A stretch of DNA of 64,000 nucleotides, taken from Argopecten irradians. Taxonomy: Eukaryota > Mollusca > Bivalvia > Pectinida > Pectinidae. Under the pieces are notes generated by a model. That model was not told the DNA's origin, searched no databases, and saw only the letters and a program-made list of their open reading frames with translations. A program made the translations under genes and the position numbers. Location of the stretch: positions 13,208,008 to 13,272,007 of the forward strand of contig NC_091134.1 of assembly GCF_041381155.1 (NCBI RefSeq), in the 5' to 3' direction. This document shows, piece after piece, positions 13,101 to 25,203 of the stretch. Within the stretch, counting starts at the first letter, position 1; each line of letters opens with the position of its first letter.

Positions 13101-16100
13101 TTTTTGCTCGACCTGTTCAACTTTACCCTGTAGTTCCTCCATTACTGTCTGTTTGGTGAGACATCGACGGAGAGTTAAGTCCCTTTGTAGCTCCTGTAGA
13201 TGGCTCTTCAATCGTTCCACCATCTGGGACAAGCTCTGAGGAAAGGATAAAATGCTACTTAGCTAACAGCAAAAGAATTTTAAGAAATGGAATAGTAATT
13301 GCATTAGAAAAGATTTGAATTATATGCTTACTCTGTTTTCTAATCAATTTGGTTAAAATGAAGTGAAAAAAATCTTGTGTGATAAAAACAAACAGAAAGA
13401 CAGGTTTACAGCATGCAGCAAGTTGAGAAATGGTTGTTTAGACACAAAATTTAACACTGCTTAAGTTGGGTATCAAATTCTGTATCAATATTCAATGATT
13501 TGCTGTAAGTTGTTCTTCCCATTGTAATATCAGCTACTTTTTTTTTTACTATTTCAATGTGTTTCTTTCAATGCTGCCTTTTCTTGATTTTCTCTTTAGT
13601 CTGTCATATCACATTTAAGTTAGAAACATAAACAAACACTCATTGTCTATTGCCATAAAGTTATATTAAGGGAGTTACTTCCCCTTACCCTTTTATCACC
13701 TTTAAAATGTAGGAGGCACTGAGGTTACCTCATCTTCGAGGTCAATGATTAGCTGATGTCAGCTAATTCTGAGATAGACAATGCCAAATTACAAAGTTTT
13801 GATAGTAGAAAAGGTAGAGATTTAAAACACCTCAGTACCAACACTAACGGCCAAGTCACTTAAGCTTGCATTAATAACAAGTTATTGAAATATGAGACCA
13901 GTAGTAAAGTAGAAAAAATGGACACAAAAAATTCCTTCTGGCAACAATTTATGTGCACATTTTTAAGAAATTTAAAAGTAGGTTTTAAAAGACTACAGAA
14001 ATTGATTATGTCATATCAATGTTTATTTCTTGTACAATTATTTCACTTTGATTTGTATGTTTTGTTACTCTTTTTGCATAAGAATTATATTCTACAGTCT
14101 ATTTCATGCAATGATTTAATGAAATACTAAAAAGCTTCTAACCTTATGAGAAGTGTCAAAGTCCTGACAGTGTTCAGCAAATGCTCCTTTCCCTTCTGCT
14201 AGCTTCAGTTTATTGAGGGCAACTTGCCGTCTTTCATTCTGTGAAAGGTTACCAGACTTCACTTTTGTTTGGAGATCAAATGTGCTTTTCTCAAGCCTGA
14301 ACAAATCAGATCTGCAAAGACAGTACACAATAATGCATTTAACATCATTTTATACACTCATTTTTCTAAATTTAATTTTGGAGCTAAATCAATTTTGAAC
14401 AACATTACTGAATTCGGTCATTTATTACATATATATGTATTAATATATTTTTTCTGATGAAAGACAAACATTTTGTTCCTGAGTAATGTGTAAATATGTA
14501 CAACTAGGGTATAATTGATAATTTCACATGAAATTTTATGAAAAAAAGTCCTATTGGGCAACATTGGACAGCAAAAGTAAGGTCTTTGAGAGCAGTTTGT
14601 ACAATCTATAAAATACTGAACAGTTATATTTACAGTGGCAAACATTTAAACAAGAGGCCCAGAGGGCCTGTATCGCTCACCTGGTTTGTAATGCCAAGTA
14701 ATGTTCTGAATACAGGTTCATTGTTTCTTTTCTGAAGGAATTTTAATATTAACCTCTAAGTCCCCTATTGGGCCCCACCCCTCCTGCCCCCAGGGAGTCA
14801 GAGCCAAAGTTCTGTTCTCCTTCCCCCAAGGATGTTTATGGTCAAATTTGGTCACAATCCAAGCAAATCTCTAGGACAAGTAGCGATTAATAGAATTTAT
14901 CTCTATTTCCCCTATCGGCTCCCCCCCCTCCTGCCCCCGGAGGGTCAGAGCCAAAATTTATACAAGTTCTGTTCTCCTACCCCCAAGGATGTTTATGGCC
15001 AAATTTGGTTACAATCCATGCAGAACTCTAGGACAAGTACCGATTTATAGGATTTACCTATAATTCCCCTATTGGGCCCCGCCCCTCCTGCCCCCCGGGA
15101 CCAGTGCCAAAATTTATACAAACTCAGTTCTTATTCTCCTAAGGATATTTCTGGCCAAATTTTGTTACATTCCATGCAGAACTCTATGACTAGTAGCGAT
15201 TTAAAGGATTTACCTCTATTTCCCCTATTGGGCCCCGCCCCTCCTGCCCCGGGGGGGTCAGAGCCAAAATTTATACAAGTTCTGTTCTCCTACCCCCAAG
15301 GATGTTTATGACCAAATTTGGTTACAATCCATGCAGATCTCTATGACAAGTACTGATTTATAGGATTTACCTATACAGTCGAAACTCGTTATCTCAAAAT
15401 CGCTTGAGTCGAAATTCCGGTTGAGTCGAATTAATTTTCAAGTCCCGTTTTTCGTCCTTCTTTGTGTATGTATTTTAAGATCGGATGACTCGAATTTCGA
15501 TGTCTCGAAACTCCGGTTGTGTCAAAGTCAATTCCTGGTCCCTAGAACGGATATTCAGCGGAAAAAACAGTCGCTATCTCGAATTTAATTTTAGTCAAAA
15601 TTTTAAATAAAAAAACCCAACAATTACGTAAATATAACATGGATACAAACAATTGAAATTCACCTGTGGTTTGTCGTAACACGTGATTGGTTTACCTGCA
15701 CATATCGCGATCGGTATATGCAGATTCGGGCCTATGGGAACATACTACAACAATGACTGCTAATATTTAATAATTGTTTAATAATCCTCTCAAGTCTGGC
15801 TTCCTAATTAGTGTCACTTTACAATTGTGACTTACCTGTACATAAACAGGACGCTTGTTTACACAATCACACTCAGCATGGCTCGATCAGCGTGGCTGAT
15901 CATGACCGGAAGCGTGTTTGTTTAGGAATCATTAGAAACGAAAGTGTGTTCTAAGGTTTGTATGGAATGTTGATAGTGCAAAATAATATAACAAACCCAC
16001 AATGTTAAATGTTTAACTAGTCGTTGCAGATGTACTAGTATCTTAGCCATACAATGTATTTTTTCGTTGGTATAGAAATCTACTTTCGTTTCATTTACCG

Positions 16101-19100
16101 TAAATTATATATTAACCAGTAGAAACGGAGAATGTAGTCTGCTCACGGTAGGTGAAAACTATTGTTTATTTTTACTATTAGGAAATACCATTAAATTCTG
16201 AAATAAGAAAGGTGCTTGTTTTTATTTGTTCAGGTAATATATCCCGTATAAGTTTGATGTGTGAACCATTGAAGTCAGTATACGTATACCACCGGGAAAT
16301 CAGGGTGCATGCCTATTATCGTGACAATCATATTATCGTAATTCAATTTTTTTTTATTTACGAATGTATTTTTAAAAAATCCCAAAACATCTGAAAACAT
16401 ATAACTAAAAAGATTTGATACAAACCTTATCAGTTGGAAAAATCACGATAATATGCTGATCACGGTAATAGGCATGTACCCGGCTGTCATAAGATATAAG
16501 GACCGTTGAAAACCATGTTCTGACCAAACCTAATGGCATTACGTTTGAGTCGAATTCCGGATGAGTCGAATTATTTTCGTTGGTCCGTTGAATTTCGAGA
16601 TAACGAGTTTCGACTGTAATTCCCTTATTGGGCCCCGCCCCTCCTGCCCCCCGGGACCAGTGCCAAAATTTATGCAAACACAGTTCTGATCTCCCAAGGA
16701 TATTTCTGGCCAAATTTGGTTACATTCCATGCAGACCTCTATGACTAGTAGCGATTTAAAGGATTTACCTCTATTTCCCCTATTGGGCCCCGCCCCTCCT
16801 GCCCCCGGGGGACCAGAGCCAAAATTTATACAAGTTCTGTTCCCCTTCCCCCAAGGATGTTTGTGGCCAAATTTGGTTACAATCCATGTAGAACTCTATG
16901 ACTAGTAGCGATTTAAAGGATTTACCTCTATTTCCCCTATTTGGCCCCGCCCCTCCTGCCCCCGGGGGACCAGAGCCAAAATTTATACAAGTTCTGTTCC
17001 CCTTCCCCCAAGGTTGTTTATGGCCAAATTTGGTTACATTCCATTCAGAACTCTATGACTAGTAGCGATTTAAAGGATTTACCTCTATTTCCCCTATTGG
17101 GCCCCGCCTCTCCTGCCCCTGGGGGATCAGAGAAAACATTTATACAAGTTCTGTTCCCCTTCCCCCAAGGATAGATTTAAAGGATTTACCTCTATTTCCC
17201 CTATTGGGCCCCACCCCTCCTGTCCCCGGGGGGTCAGAGTCAAAATTTATACAAGTTCTGTTCCCCCTCCCCCAAGGATGCTTGTGGCCAAATTCGGTTA
17301 CAATCCATGCAGAACTCTATGACTAGTAGCGATTTAAAGGAAATGTTGACGGACGGACGGACGGACGGACGGACGGACGACGGACGCCGCGCCATGACAT
17401 AAGCTCACCGGCCCTTCGGGCCAGGTGAGCTAAAAACCAACAATATTCAAAATTTCTCCACATTCATTTTAATTTTGTTTTAAAATATTAAACTAATATC
17501 CTGATATGTCAAATACAAGCAGCAGTATTTGCAAAGTATTTTTCAATATCAATCATCAAAATAGTCCATTGACTCAATATCAATGTTATGAGGTTTAAAA
17601 TTATTTCTGTTGCGAAATTGGCCGAGCATGAGACTAACCGTGGAGCAGTGGTTGCTGCAGTTGACAAGGTCAGGGAGCCAGCCGGAGACGATGACAATGC
17701 AGACGATACCCTCTTGGGAAACAGTAATGGCTCCAGACATCTATTCGTAGTGTATAAGGGTATAGATAGTATGTTATATGTATATTGTATCAAAATGTCT
17801 ATACTAGAATATTAATATCACATTGAATAATTCTCACAAAAATAAGGAAAGAGATACATGTAGATAGAATCCAATATCAGAGTTATATAATGTAAGTAAA
17901 CTTTTGATGGATTTTAGGTACATTTAAGCCTGTCTAATAATAATAAGGGATCAAGAAAATATGGTCTTTATAGACAGGTAGTCTTTATACACAGGGCATA
18001 TTGTGTACGCTGAAATTACCAATTAGGAACTCTGAGAAATGATCTTATTAAGCAGGTGGTCTTTATACAGAGGTGGTTGTGCTAAGGCAGGTATTCTAAA
18101 TACATAGTTCACTGAACTTACTTGGCAATCTGACTTTTAAAGTCTGTATAGATCTGGCTCCCTTGAGAAGGATGTAGAGGGTATTGAAGATGAATAATAG
18201 ACTTCAAGCGTTCCATCAGAATCTACAAACAATGTAATACAAGTATTCATAAATAGACATTCATCCCCTATTACATTTCTTCACCTTCCTGCATCTCCTC
18301 TTTATGCTTTATTTTTTATCTATTACTGGCATAATATTGTAGAGCTATAGGCTGTCAAAACCATCTGAAATACACTGTTTTTTGTTTTTGTTTTTGAAAA
18401 TTACTTGAATCGGCAAGTGAATTCTAAAAGTACACTAGACTGGACTTTATTATTTATGGCACATTAGCTCTAGACTAGTTTTTTCTTCTTTTGGAAACCT
18501 TGACATCAAGATTTTAAGTATTGTATCATTTTACATACTCTGAGTCTAATCAAAACATGTGGTCAAAATATATAAATGATAATAATGTAAATACAAATAT
18601 GATCAGGCTCTGGAATCATAAAACATTCTCAGTGTTTTTGCTTTGCCAATCCAAATGACTTTACCTATGGTATTAAAAGTTATATGTGATTGGCCAAGTC
18701 TAAACTTAAGACTGTTTTATCAATTTTTATGAGTTTTATGAGATCTATGGTCTAAAGATATGTTCAGGGCATTTTGATGAATAATCTTACCTTATTATAG
18801 AGATTATTATTATACAAATGAACCTATTCAAAGATATTCAAACTAAGACATCTTATCATGATACATGTAATTCCCCATTTCAGCTTCAAATCTAACTATT
18901 GACTATATAATAAAACTTCTGATCTAATCTTCATCAATATTCCTCTCTTGAAGAATATAAAATATTTATTTTTCCAACATTATTACTGTATCAAAGTTTC
19001 AGACCAAGAAGAAATACAAATTGTTATACAGATTACATTTCAGGACAATATGTAAACTTACATATGCGAGGTCCAAGAACTCAAATTTATTGGCGGAGCT

Positions 19101-22100
19101 TGAGAATGCAGCACAGGTGACTAGGTGTGTATGTAGAGTTGGTAACAGCGTCGTCAGACTGGCTAACTCCTCTGTAAATAACTTCTGCTTGTCTTGGTAC
19201 TGCCTGATCAAACAACATTATATCAAATACAAGTGTTGTTAGAAGTCAAGAAGTGGCAAAATTTGTTTCAAAGTTTTTAGTACTGCATGAAAAATTGCAT
19301 TTGCTTGGATATGAATTTTGCATTTATCCATCTCTTAATTGGTGACTTATTTAAAGATGCTCAACTGCTGACAAATCATATTTTTTTCACTATCAAAAAG
19401 AGGAGCAGACGATTTAGTATTTTTCTTCAGTTGCAAAAGTTACTAACTTTACACCATTACCACCATTGTAATGTTTGAATTTCTAATTTTATTAAGTTAA
19501 AAATGTAAAAAATAATTAATTGCATCCCGAAAAAATTCCTTGGCACTATATCCTATATGGAATGAAGAACGGATTGCCCATGCAACAAAGGCAAAATAAA
19601 TTATTTTATGTTATTTTTTTGTGTTAATTAGACATATATATACATGATTAAACAACAATTATTGTTCAAATGATGAATATCATTTGTGCTCTGTCGGTGG
19701 TGAAGCATCTTTAATTAAACCCAACTTAATTACTATTAAAAATAAGAAAAATATTTTACAACACCTATCTATTGCTGTAGTTCTTGAGTTTTTGGTATTG
19801 ATTCCTGGAAACAAAATATCAAGGTCCTTCCATATGACAGCATATCGCATGAACATTATTCATCAATCATATTTATGATTTTCACATTATACATCTACTA
19901 ATAGTAACCAAGCATCCATAAAAACAATCACAGGATGAACTTTTTCTCGTCTTTCATTTATAATGTGTGTCCATATTGCTGTTATCCTTGATACTCCAGG
20001 GGTTACTATAACTGATATTATATCCACCCCTGGACTATCTCATAGTAAAACTGAAGGCAGAGAGAGCGACACCCAACTTCAAAGCCACACAGTCAAACAC
20101 AGAGTACTCTTATTAGCTCTTTTGATGTACATCAAACAACCAAATTACCTGTTTTGTTCTATTGTCTTCAATTTTACTACAAGAGAGTCCAAGGGTAGAT
20201 ATAACGTTAGTAACCCCTAGAGTATTGCAATGTATTGCTGAATACACTCTCATTTAGGATTTACTGGACAATCAATTTACAAACACGTTTCTCACCTATC
20301 CACCTCCATTAAAAGCGTCTCTTGTTTTTCTGTAATTTCTTTAACCATAGAGTTGTAGAGATCTTTGATGGCAGACTTTTCCAGTTCTGAGTTCTGAGTG
20401 ATTTCTTCAAGTAAGGCACGGAGCAACATAATGGAGTCTTGAACAGAGTTCTGTAGGTCTCTGATAGCCTTATTAGGAAAAGGAATATATAGAATTTAAC
20501 TTAAAATACACCATCAATGGTCTTATGGAATCAAAATAGGTAACACATATATCAAGTAGCTTACAGATCTGATTCCACGTTTGGATATTCCATCTCTGCA
20601 TATTGCAGAGTTACCTCCCTTGTACGTAGGTATCCATTGCGATATCATTATTTAGTGAGCAAAATTCGCATTGTTTTCTCAGTAAATTATGATGTTACGC
20701 TCACAAAAAAATAATGTCCCAATCAATACCTACCTGCAAGGGCAGGTAACTCTGTAATATGCAAATATGAAATACTTGTAAATAGGCTTAATCACGGCAG
20801 TAAGAATTTATATGAGAACAGTTTTGTAATATAAAACCATGACAATATCAACTTGTTTATTTCAATACAAGAAGGGGAAAACGACTCCAGCATACCTGCA
20901 TTCTCTGATCCAACTTTTTACAGCTTTGGTGGTATGCCGTTTCCATGTCAACACAGTATGAACGACTTTCTCTAAAAATATAAATGTATGATCAATTACA
21001 AGCACTACATTACAACACACCTGAAAATCCATAATGAGTCATAATCTATTGTTTTTCAAACAGATTTATTCTTACTTTAGAGTGACTAATAGAATAGATA
21101 GACAACCTGAATCCAGTATACTATATCAACCCCTCCTAACTTTGGCGCAGGGTGGGAAGTATAGAAAGAAAATCTTATATTGTCACAATAAATGTATTAA
21201 ATTAAGATAATTGTTTCAAACATTTAAGATATGATACACTCACATTTTCATATCTCTAAAACAATTAATACACAGCATTGTTTTCTTTTCTGTAGAAAAC
21301 AGAATGAAGGGCTCTTGGTGGAGGGCTGGAACAAAGAACAGTTCTTACAGTAAACTAAAGCAGGCAATTTATAATAAAACAAAAATTGCATTTACAATGA
21401 ACTGTAATGAAATATTGTATGATGAAATGCATAGCCTGTAAATGCATATCTTTGTTCTGTTTTGATTATGTTTACCGTCTTTGCAACTGCAACAATAAAA
21501 GTACCAATGTGTAATTAATGTAAGATTTGATTCTAATGTGTGTCATTTTTTTTTTGGCGGCAAAAACCTTCAGTTATTTCAAATTTGTGAAGCACAAATG
21601 TATATGTGTACAGAAATATTGGGTCAGTCAGATTATACATTACAAAAGTCCAATTCATGGTTAAGTGGAGATTGTGTTAATCACATACTTACCACATTCT
21701 CTATGTATCTCTTTAGTGCGTTTCGACAACAGGACTATGTCGTGCCGCGTAAACATCTTGGCACGATGAGTCTCATCACGACACCCTTCACACAATGGCT
21801 GGGAACAGGTGTTACAAAAATACATCTGGCCCTCATCCTGTATGAATTAAGCAGGATGTGTTATGCAATTGATTCATCCCATACTCAGGCTTTTTCCAGT
21901 ATTAGTTATTCAGATTTAAAGCATCTTCTACTTCTTTTTCAACATAATTACTCAAAATACGCGACTTGGTTCTAAAGCCATCATCAATGTTATGCATGAT
22001 GATATAAACATACTTTTGAAATATTGATAAAATCTCGAAGCTCTATATCTGAGTGACAAAAAATGTGATTTTTATGGTTGAACGAAATATTAATTTGGCT

Positions 22101-23885
22101 AACAGATGTATGATGTACAGACAATAGAACACAGTGCACTTTTTAACATAATAACTTTGCATTTTATCTAGAGTGCACTTCAATTCAGTTTATATATCAA
22201 TAGACCAAATTAGTATACAATTTCTTTCAACCTTTACGAATAAAAACTTTAAAAAAAGAGAGACAATATTGTCATCTACCAAACTGGTTTAAACTTTTAT
22301 GTGTTCAGCAACATACATTATGTACATTGTTAAAAAAATATATTTTCAAGTTCTCTGATCACAAAAAGTTAACCAAATAGGAATTGGAGATATTACATAA
22401 CTGTATGTCAGATAGAGGAAAATAAGGCTTAAAATGAAATATTGATTGTTTCCCCTTTTTGACCTACCCGCCTCAAACACCCCTACCCAAAATATTTTAG
22501 TGGCTTCATCTGCAATTACGTGTTTGTATTTTTGCATAAAATTGTTTGCAAAAACATTTGATGTCTTACAAATTGTGATAAATCGTTTCATCACCTTATC
22601 ACAGTTGGCACACTGCTCCCGCTCTTCACTAGAAGACATCACCAGGAACTGGAGTAGCTTATCTTTAGGTGGTAAGCTCTCTCCCTCTTTGAGTGTTGTA
22701 CTGTCTCTATAGGAATTTAAAGCCATATTTAATACACACAAGCTTTAATCTGGCTATGAAAACATACTTGTTTGATTAGCTTAATGTCCTATTAACAGCC
22801 AGGGTCATTTAAGGACGTGCCAGGTTTGTTGGTGGTGGAAAGCCGGAGTACCCGGAGAAAAACCACCGACCAGCGGCCAGTACCTGGCAACTGCCCCACA
22901 TGGGATTCAAACTTGCGACCCAGAGGTGGAGGGCATGTGGTAATATGTCAGTACATCTTAACCACTCGGCCACCGCGGCCCCGAAAACATACTTAAAAGC
23001 AGAGTTTCTGAAAATAGTTTACAAATTTTTCAGAAACTCTGCATTTTTTTTTTTTTTTTTTGAAAACATACTTAAAAGCAGTTTCTGAAAAATTTGCAAA
23101 CTGTCTTATCTTCATAACCAAATTGAATCAAAACATAGAGATATCAATGTTTGAACATTACGTACATTGTTGTGTATGACATTTTTTTATTGTTTTCAAC
23201 CTACATTTTCTTGTATAGATCAAATCCTGAGACAAGGCTAACACCAACTTTCTATGATTTATTGTAAATTAAAAACATACTTCCCTTAGCAAATCCAGCA
23301 TTCTGGTCTATACCTTATTTTTCTAAATATAGGTAAACATGATGATAGAACATATTGCACAACACTTATTACTTCATACATCCAGATTACTCTTTATATT
23401 AATTGGCCATTGATCACTTCAATGCAGTTTTGTCATACAATTTGCACTAAGTAGTAGCAGATTCGGGAGAGCAATTTCTTAGAAATCTGAAGCGTCAAAA
23501 CATATGACAAATAGACACATGCTTCAAACTCAAGGGTCACATCTAATTTTTGGGAGTCAAAAACAAGGGTTTACTGGATGCTCTGATGTTGTGAATTGTA
23601 ATCATCTTATAATTATATAGTACATCACTAAAATATTATGAACTTTATAAAAATACTTCAATTAATTATTTTGAATGACAATTACTTGCACAAGGGACAA
23701 TGCATTTTTCCATCTTTGGCCCTCCCTCGCAGACATGTTGAACAGAAACTGTGGTAACACCCTAAAATGCATGGATCTTCATATTTCTCATTGCACAGAA
23801 AACACATTAGTGGATTTCGCCCAATGACATCAACATCGTCCAGATTGTCTGGGCCAGGGTCACGCTGAAAAATCTCGCCAGACAT
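8856..23885 (-). CDS. RNF207: RING finger protein 207 orthologue, 15 coding exons, 1002 aa
   Basis: Exons in transcript order: 23885-23686, 22706-22595, 21837-21693, 21325-21244, 20971-20896, 20468-20296, 19203-19062, 18222-18122, 17740-17639, 14311-14143, 13235-13050, 12483-12432, 12036-11919, 10638-10546, 10113-8856 (stop TAG). All phases join, giving 3009 nt. RNF207 is a TRIM-like E3 ubiquitin ligase; the vertebrate protein is cardiac and affects hERG potassium channel surface levels. Domains: RING about 28-66 (C28, C31, C43, H45, C48, C51, C63, C66), B-box 1 about 99-136, B-box 2 from C152/H155 to C171/C174, then coiled coils about 185-300 and 430-560. Conserved strings include [36 protein letters not shown] and FAEHCQDFD. 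The start is the first ATG after an AG acceptor (exon begins 23889), so a 5' UTR exon lies further upstream. The human protein is about 634 aa; the extra length is mostly the last exon. Confidence 0.93.
10307..10458. mobile_element. Degenerate family B MITE
   Basis: GTGGTAGATATTGATTGTGA near the left and GGGAGATAACTCGGTTATGT at the right match the arms of the 339-505 element, with substitutions. It lies in the last RNF207 intron. Confidence 0.5.
12555..12645 (-). mobile_element. SINE fragment (same family as 46922)
   Basis: On the minus strand, blocks resembling GTTTGAATCC (box B), CAGTTGCCAGGTACTGACC and GGTCAGTGTT are present in SINE order. Both ends are lost. It is intronic in RNF207. Confidence 0.5.
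14651..17434. mobile_element. Pearl/Helitron-like element with about 156-bp tandem core, interrupted by a nested transposon
   Basis: The left end is CAAGAGGCCCAGAGGGCCTG. Nine core units carry CCCCTATTGG-type sequence at 14762, 14909, 15066, 15222, 16622, 16777, 16934, 17091 and 17198. The spacing is 146-158 bp, except the last, truncated unit (107 bp). A (GACG)n run at about 17348-17388 follows, then a hairpin (CCGGCCCTTCGGGCC) and GCTAAAA. This matches the modular plan of bivalve pearl elements, often linked to Helitron-like non-autonomous elements by their hairpin plus CTRR 3' end. It sits in the RNF207 intron between exons 14311 and 17639. Without the nested insert it is about 1.54 kb. 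Confidence 0.85.
15376..16616. mobile_element. 1241-bp pogo/Tigger-like DNA transposon nested in the pearl-like element
   Basis: The TIRs are CAGTCGAAACTCGTTATCTC and GAGATAACGAGTTTCGACTG, a perfect 20-bp inverted pair, with further GAGTCGAATT-type sub-terminal repeats. TA is duplicated at 15374-15375 and 16617-16618. The uninterrupted unit near 15060-15070 reads CCTATAATTCCCC, which is the empty site. No transposase frame survives. The superfamily is inferred from the TA target and TIR style. Confidence 0.88.
19355..19710. mobile_element. TTAA-flanked MITE, family A copy 2
   Basis: TIRs AGATGCTCAACTGCTGACA and TGTCGGTGGTGAAGCATCT are flanked by TTAA at 19351-19354 and 19711-19714. It lies in the RNF207 intron between exons 20296 and 19203. 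Confidence 0.85.
19991..20225. mobile_element. Palindromic repeat, family D copy 1
   Basis: The ends ATACTCCAGGGGTTAC and GTAACCCCTAGAGTAT are inverted with one mismatch. The core CATAGTAAAACTGAAGGC recurs, diverged, near 54750 and 61520. Confidence 0.65.
20597..20763. mobile_element. 167-bp palindromic MITE, family B copy 2
   Basis: Arms TGCATATTGCAGAGTTACC and GGTAACTCTGTAATATGCA match the copy at 339-505, with exactly the same total length. It is intronic in RNF207. Confidence 0.8.
21693..21837 (-). CDS. RNF207: RNF207 exon 3 (B-box 1 core)
   Basis: It encodes [20 protein letters not shown], then [15 protein letters not shown], matching the first B-box of vertebrate RNF207. The first two zinc cysteines (CANC) come from the preceding exon 22595-22706. 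The last complete codon is the Cys that opens B-box 2, so the two zinc domains are split by introns. Confidence 0.9.
22770..22982 (-). mobile_element. tRNA-derived SINE with 12-bp target-site duplication
   Basis: Read on the minus strand it begins GGGGCCGCGGTGGCCGAGTG, followed by a box B-like stretch and the CAGTTGCCAGGTACTGGCC and AACCTGGCACGTCC blocks. GAAAACATACTT flanks it at 22758-22769 and 22983-22994, the signature of L1-type target-primed insertion. It sits about 65 bp upstream of the acceptor of the second RNF207 coding exon. Confidence 0.88.
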
Positions 23886-23889
23886 CACC
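23686..23889 (-). CDS. RNF207: RNF207 first coding exon (RING domain)
   Basis: It encodes MSGEIF... through the complete C3HC4 RING and ends two bases into a Lys codon at a GTAATT donor. Four untranslated bases (GGTG) separate the acceptor AG from the ATG. All eight zinc ligands are present, so the domain should fold. Confidence 0.93.
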
Positions 23890-24350
23890 CTAGAAAGAAA
23901 TAATTCAGTTTGAAGTACATGTTTAAACATAGCATGAGCAATTACCTAAATCCAAAATAATGAAGGAAGTTCTTAAATTAATAATATTCTATCCAAATGG
24001 GCTATGATATACATGACAGATTATATATTTATTATGCATATAGATGTGGAAGATTCAATATCACTGACAGTTATAATAAAATTGTGAATTTAACTTATAT
24101 TAAATGGAACATGAAAAATAAGATAAAATTTTATTTTTGTATTTTCAAAGATTGTATTAAATTCATTCGATCAGAGTGGTTTTTCATAGTTTCTGTACTT
24201 TAAATTTACATCATTGAATAAGTGTTAATAACTGTGTTACATGTTGATAGCCTTATATAAACTTGTTAAGACATTATGCATGGCACATCAGCAGTGCAAT
24301 GAATTATACATGTCTTGTGTAAAGTAAGTGATCTAGCTTATGGGAGTTTC

Positions 24351-25203
24351 GAGATCCAAAAACGACATGGGTAAAGACTTTATTCAACCTTATATTTATA
24401 AACCATGGGTTTGATTTCGTGGTTATCATTGGTGTCTTAAATTTCCAGAATTTGTATACCCATATTCCTGAATTTGTGCAAAACCCAAAAAAATAAGGTT
24501 GTTACTTGTTTGCTTGAGGGCAAAACTGATAAAAAGCTTTTAAATAGACACCAATTTTAAAGGGTCAGTCAGGTTACTGGAAACACATATATTTTTTTGT
24601 ATTGCCTTATGATGTCACAAATCAACAGTAAATCAGACATCACGAAATAAGCCGTTCTGACGGACATGTAAGGAAAAATTTGATGCGAACCGCCTATTTT
24701 AAATCCTGTCCGGATCGACCGTACAGCAATTATTGAGTACCGGAAGTTGGTAGAAATGGCATGACCCGTCTCTGAAGTATTACGCAGGTGCCGAACCTGG
24801 CAAAAGGAATGTAGAATTTAAATGAGTAAGATAATCATGAAAGCAGCTACTTGGATACTTATAGTAGGAAGTTATATTTACTTCATAAATTCACATTAAT
24901 GTTCGGTCCGTCAATATCATTTTTTTCAACTTTCGCGATGTCTGGTAAATTGTATTTTACTCGAAGGGATCCTACCAATTGTCATGAAGGAACAGTCGTC
25001 ATGATTTGGGTAAAAATTTAATTTTTTGTATCTCATGAAACACAATATTTCCACAATAACAAAACTGCACCATTCTGAAGTATTAGTCAACAGCTTCAGC
25101 CATTTTGAAATCTGGACGCACAATAGAATATGCACTTAATCATGACTACTGTTCCATCACAACTACTATTTAGGTCCCAGTACAAACGTCGTTTTTGGAT
25201 CTC
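24351..25203. mobile_element. Candidate inverted-repeat element (853 bp)
   Basis: A perfect 16-bp inverted pair, GAGATCCAAAAACGAC and GTCGTTTTTGGATCTC, bounds the region upstream of the first RNF207 coding exon. No reading frame in it resembles a transposase, and target duplications are unclear. Confidence 0.5.

Noticed and set aside
14651..17434. CRISPR-like array of regular repeats
   Set aside because: Units are contiguous, about 156 bp, without distinct spacers, and lie in a spliced animal gene.
17588..17815. Plus-strand 75-codon frame with acidic composition
   Set aside because: Antisense to the RNF207 exon 17740-17639, whose minus frame matches the RNF207 CLEPLL segment and joins in phase at the GTTAGT donor.
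21538..21975. 145-codon plus-strand frame
   Set aside because: Opposite the RNF207 B-box exon. The minus-strand reading gives the zinc-ligand pattern and proper splice sites.
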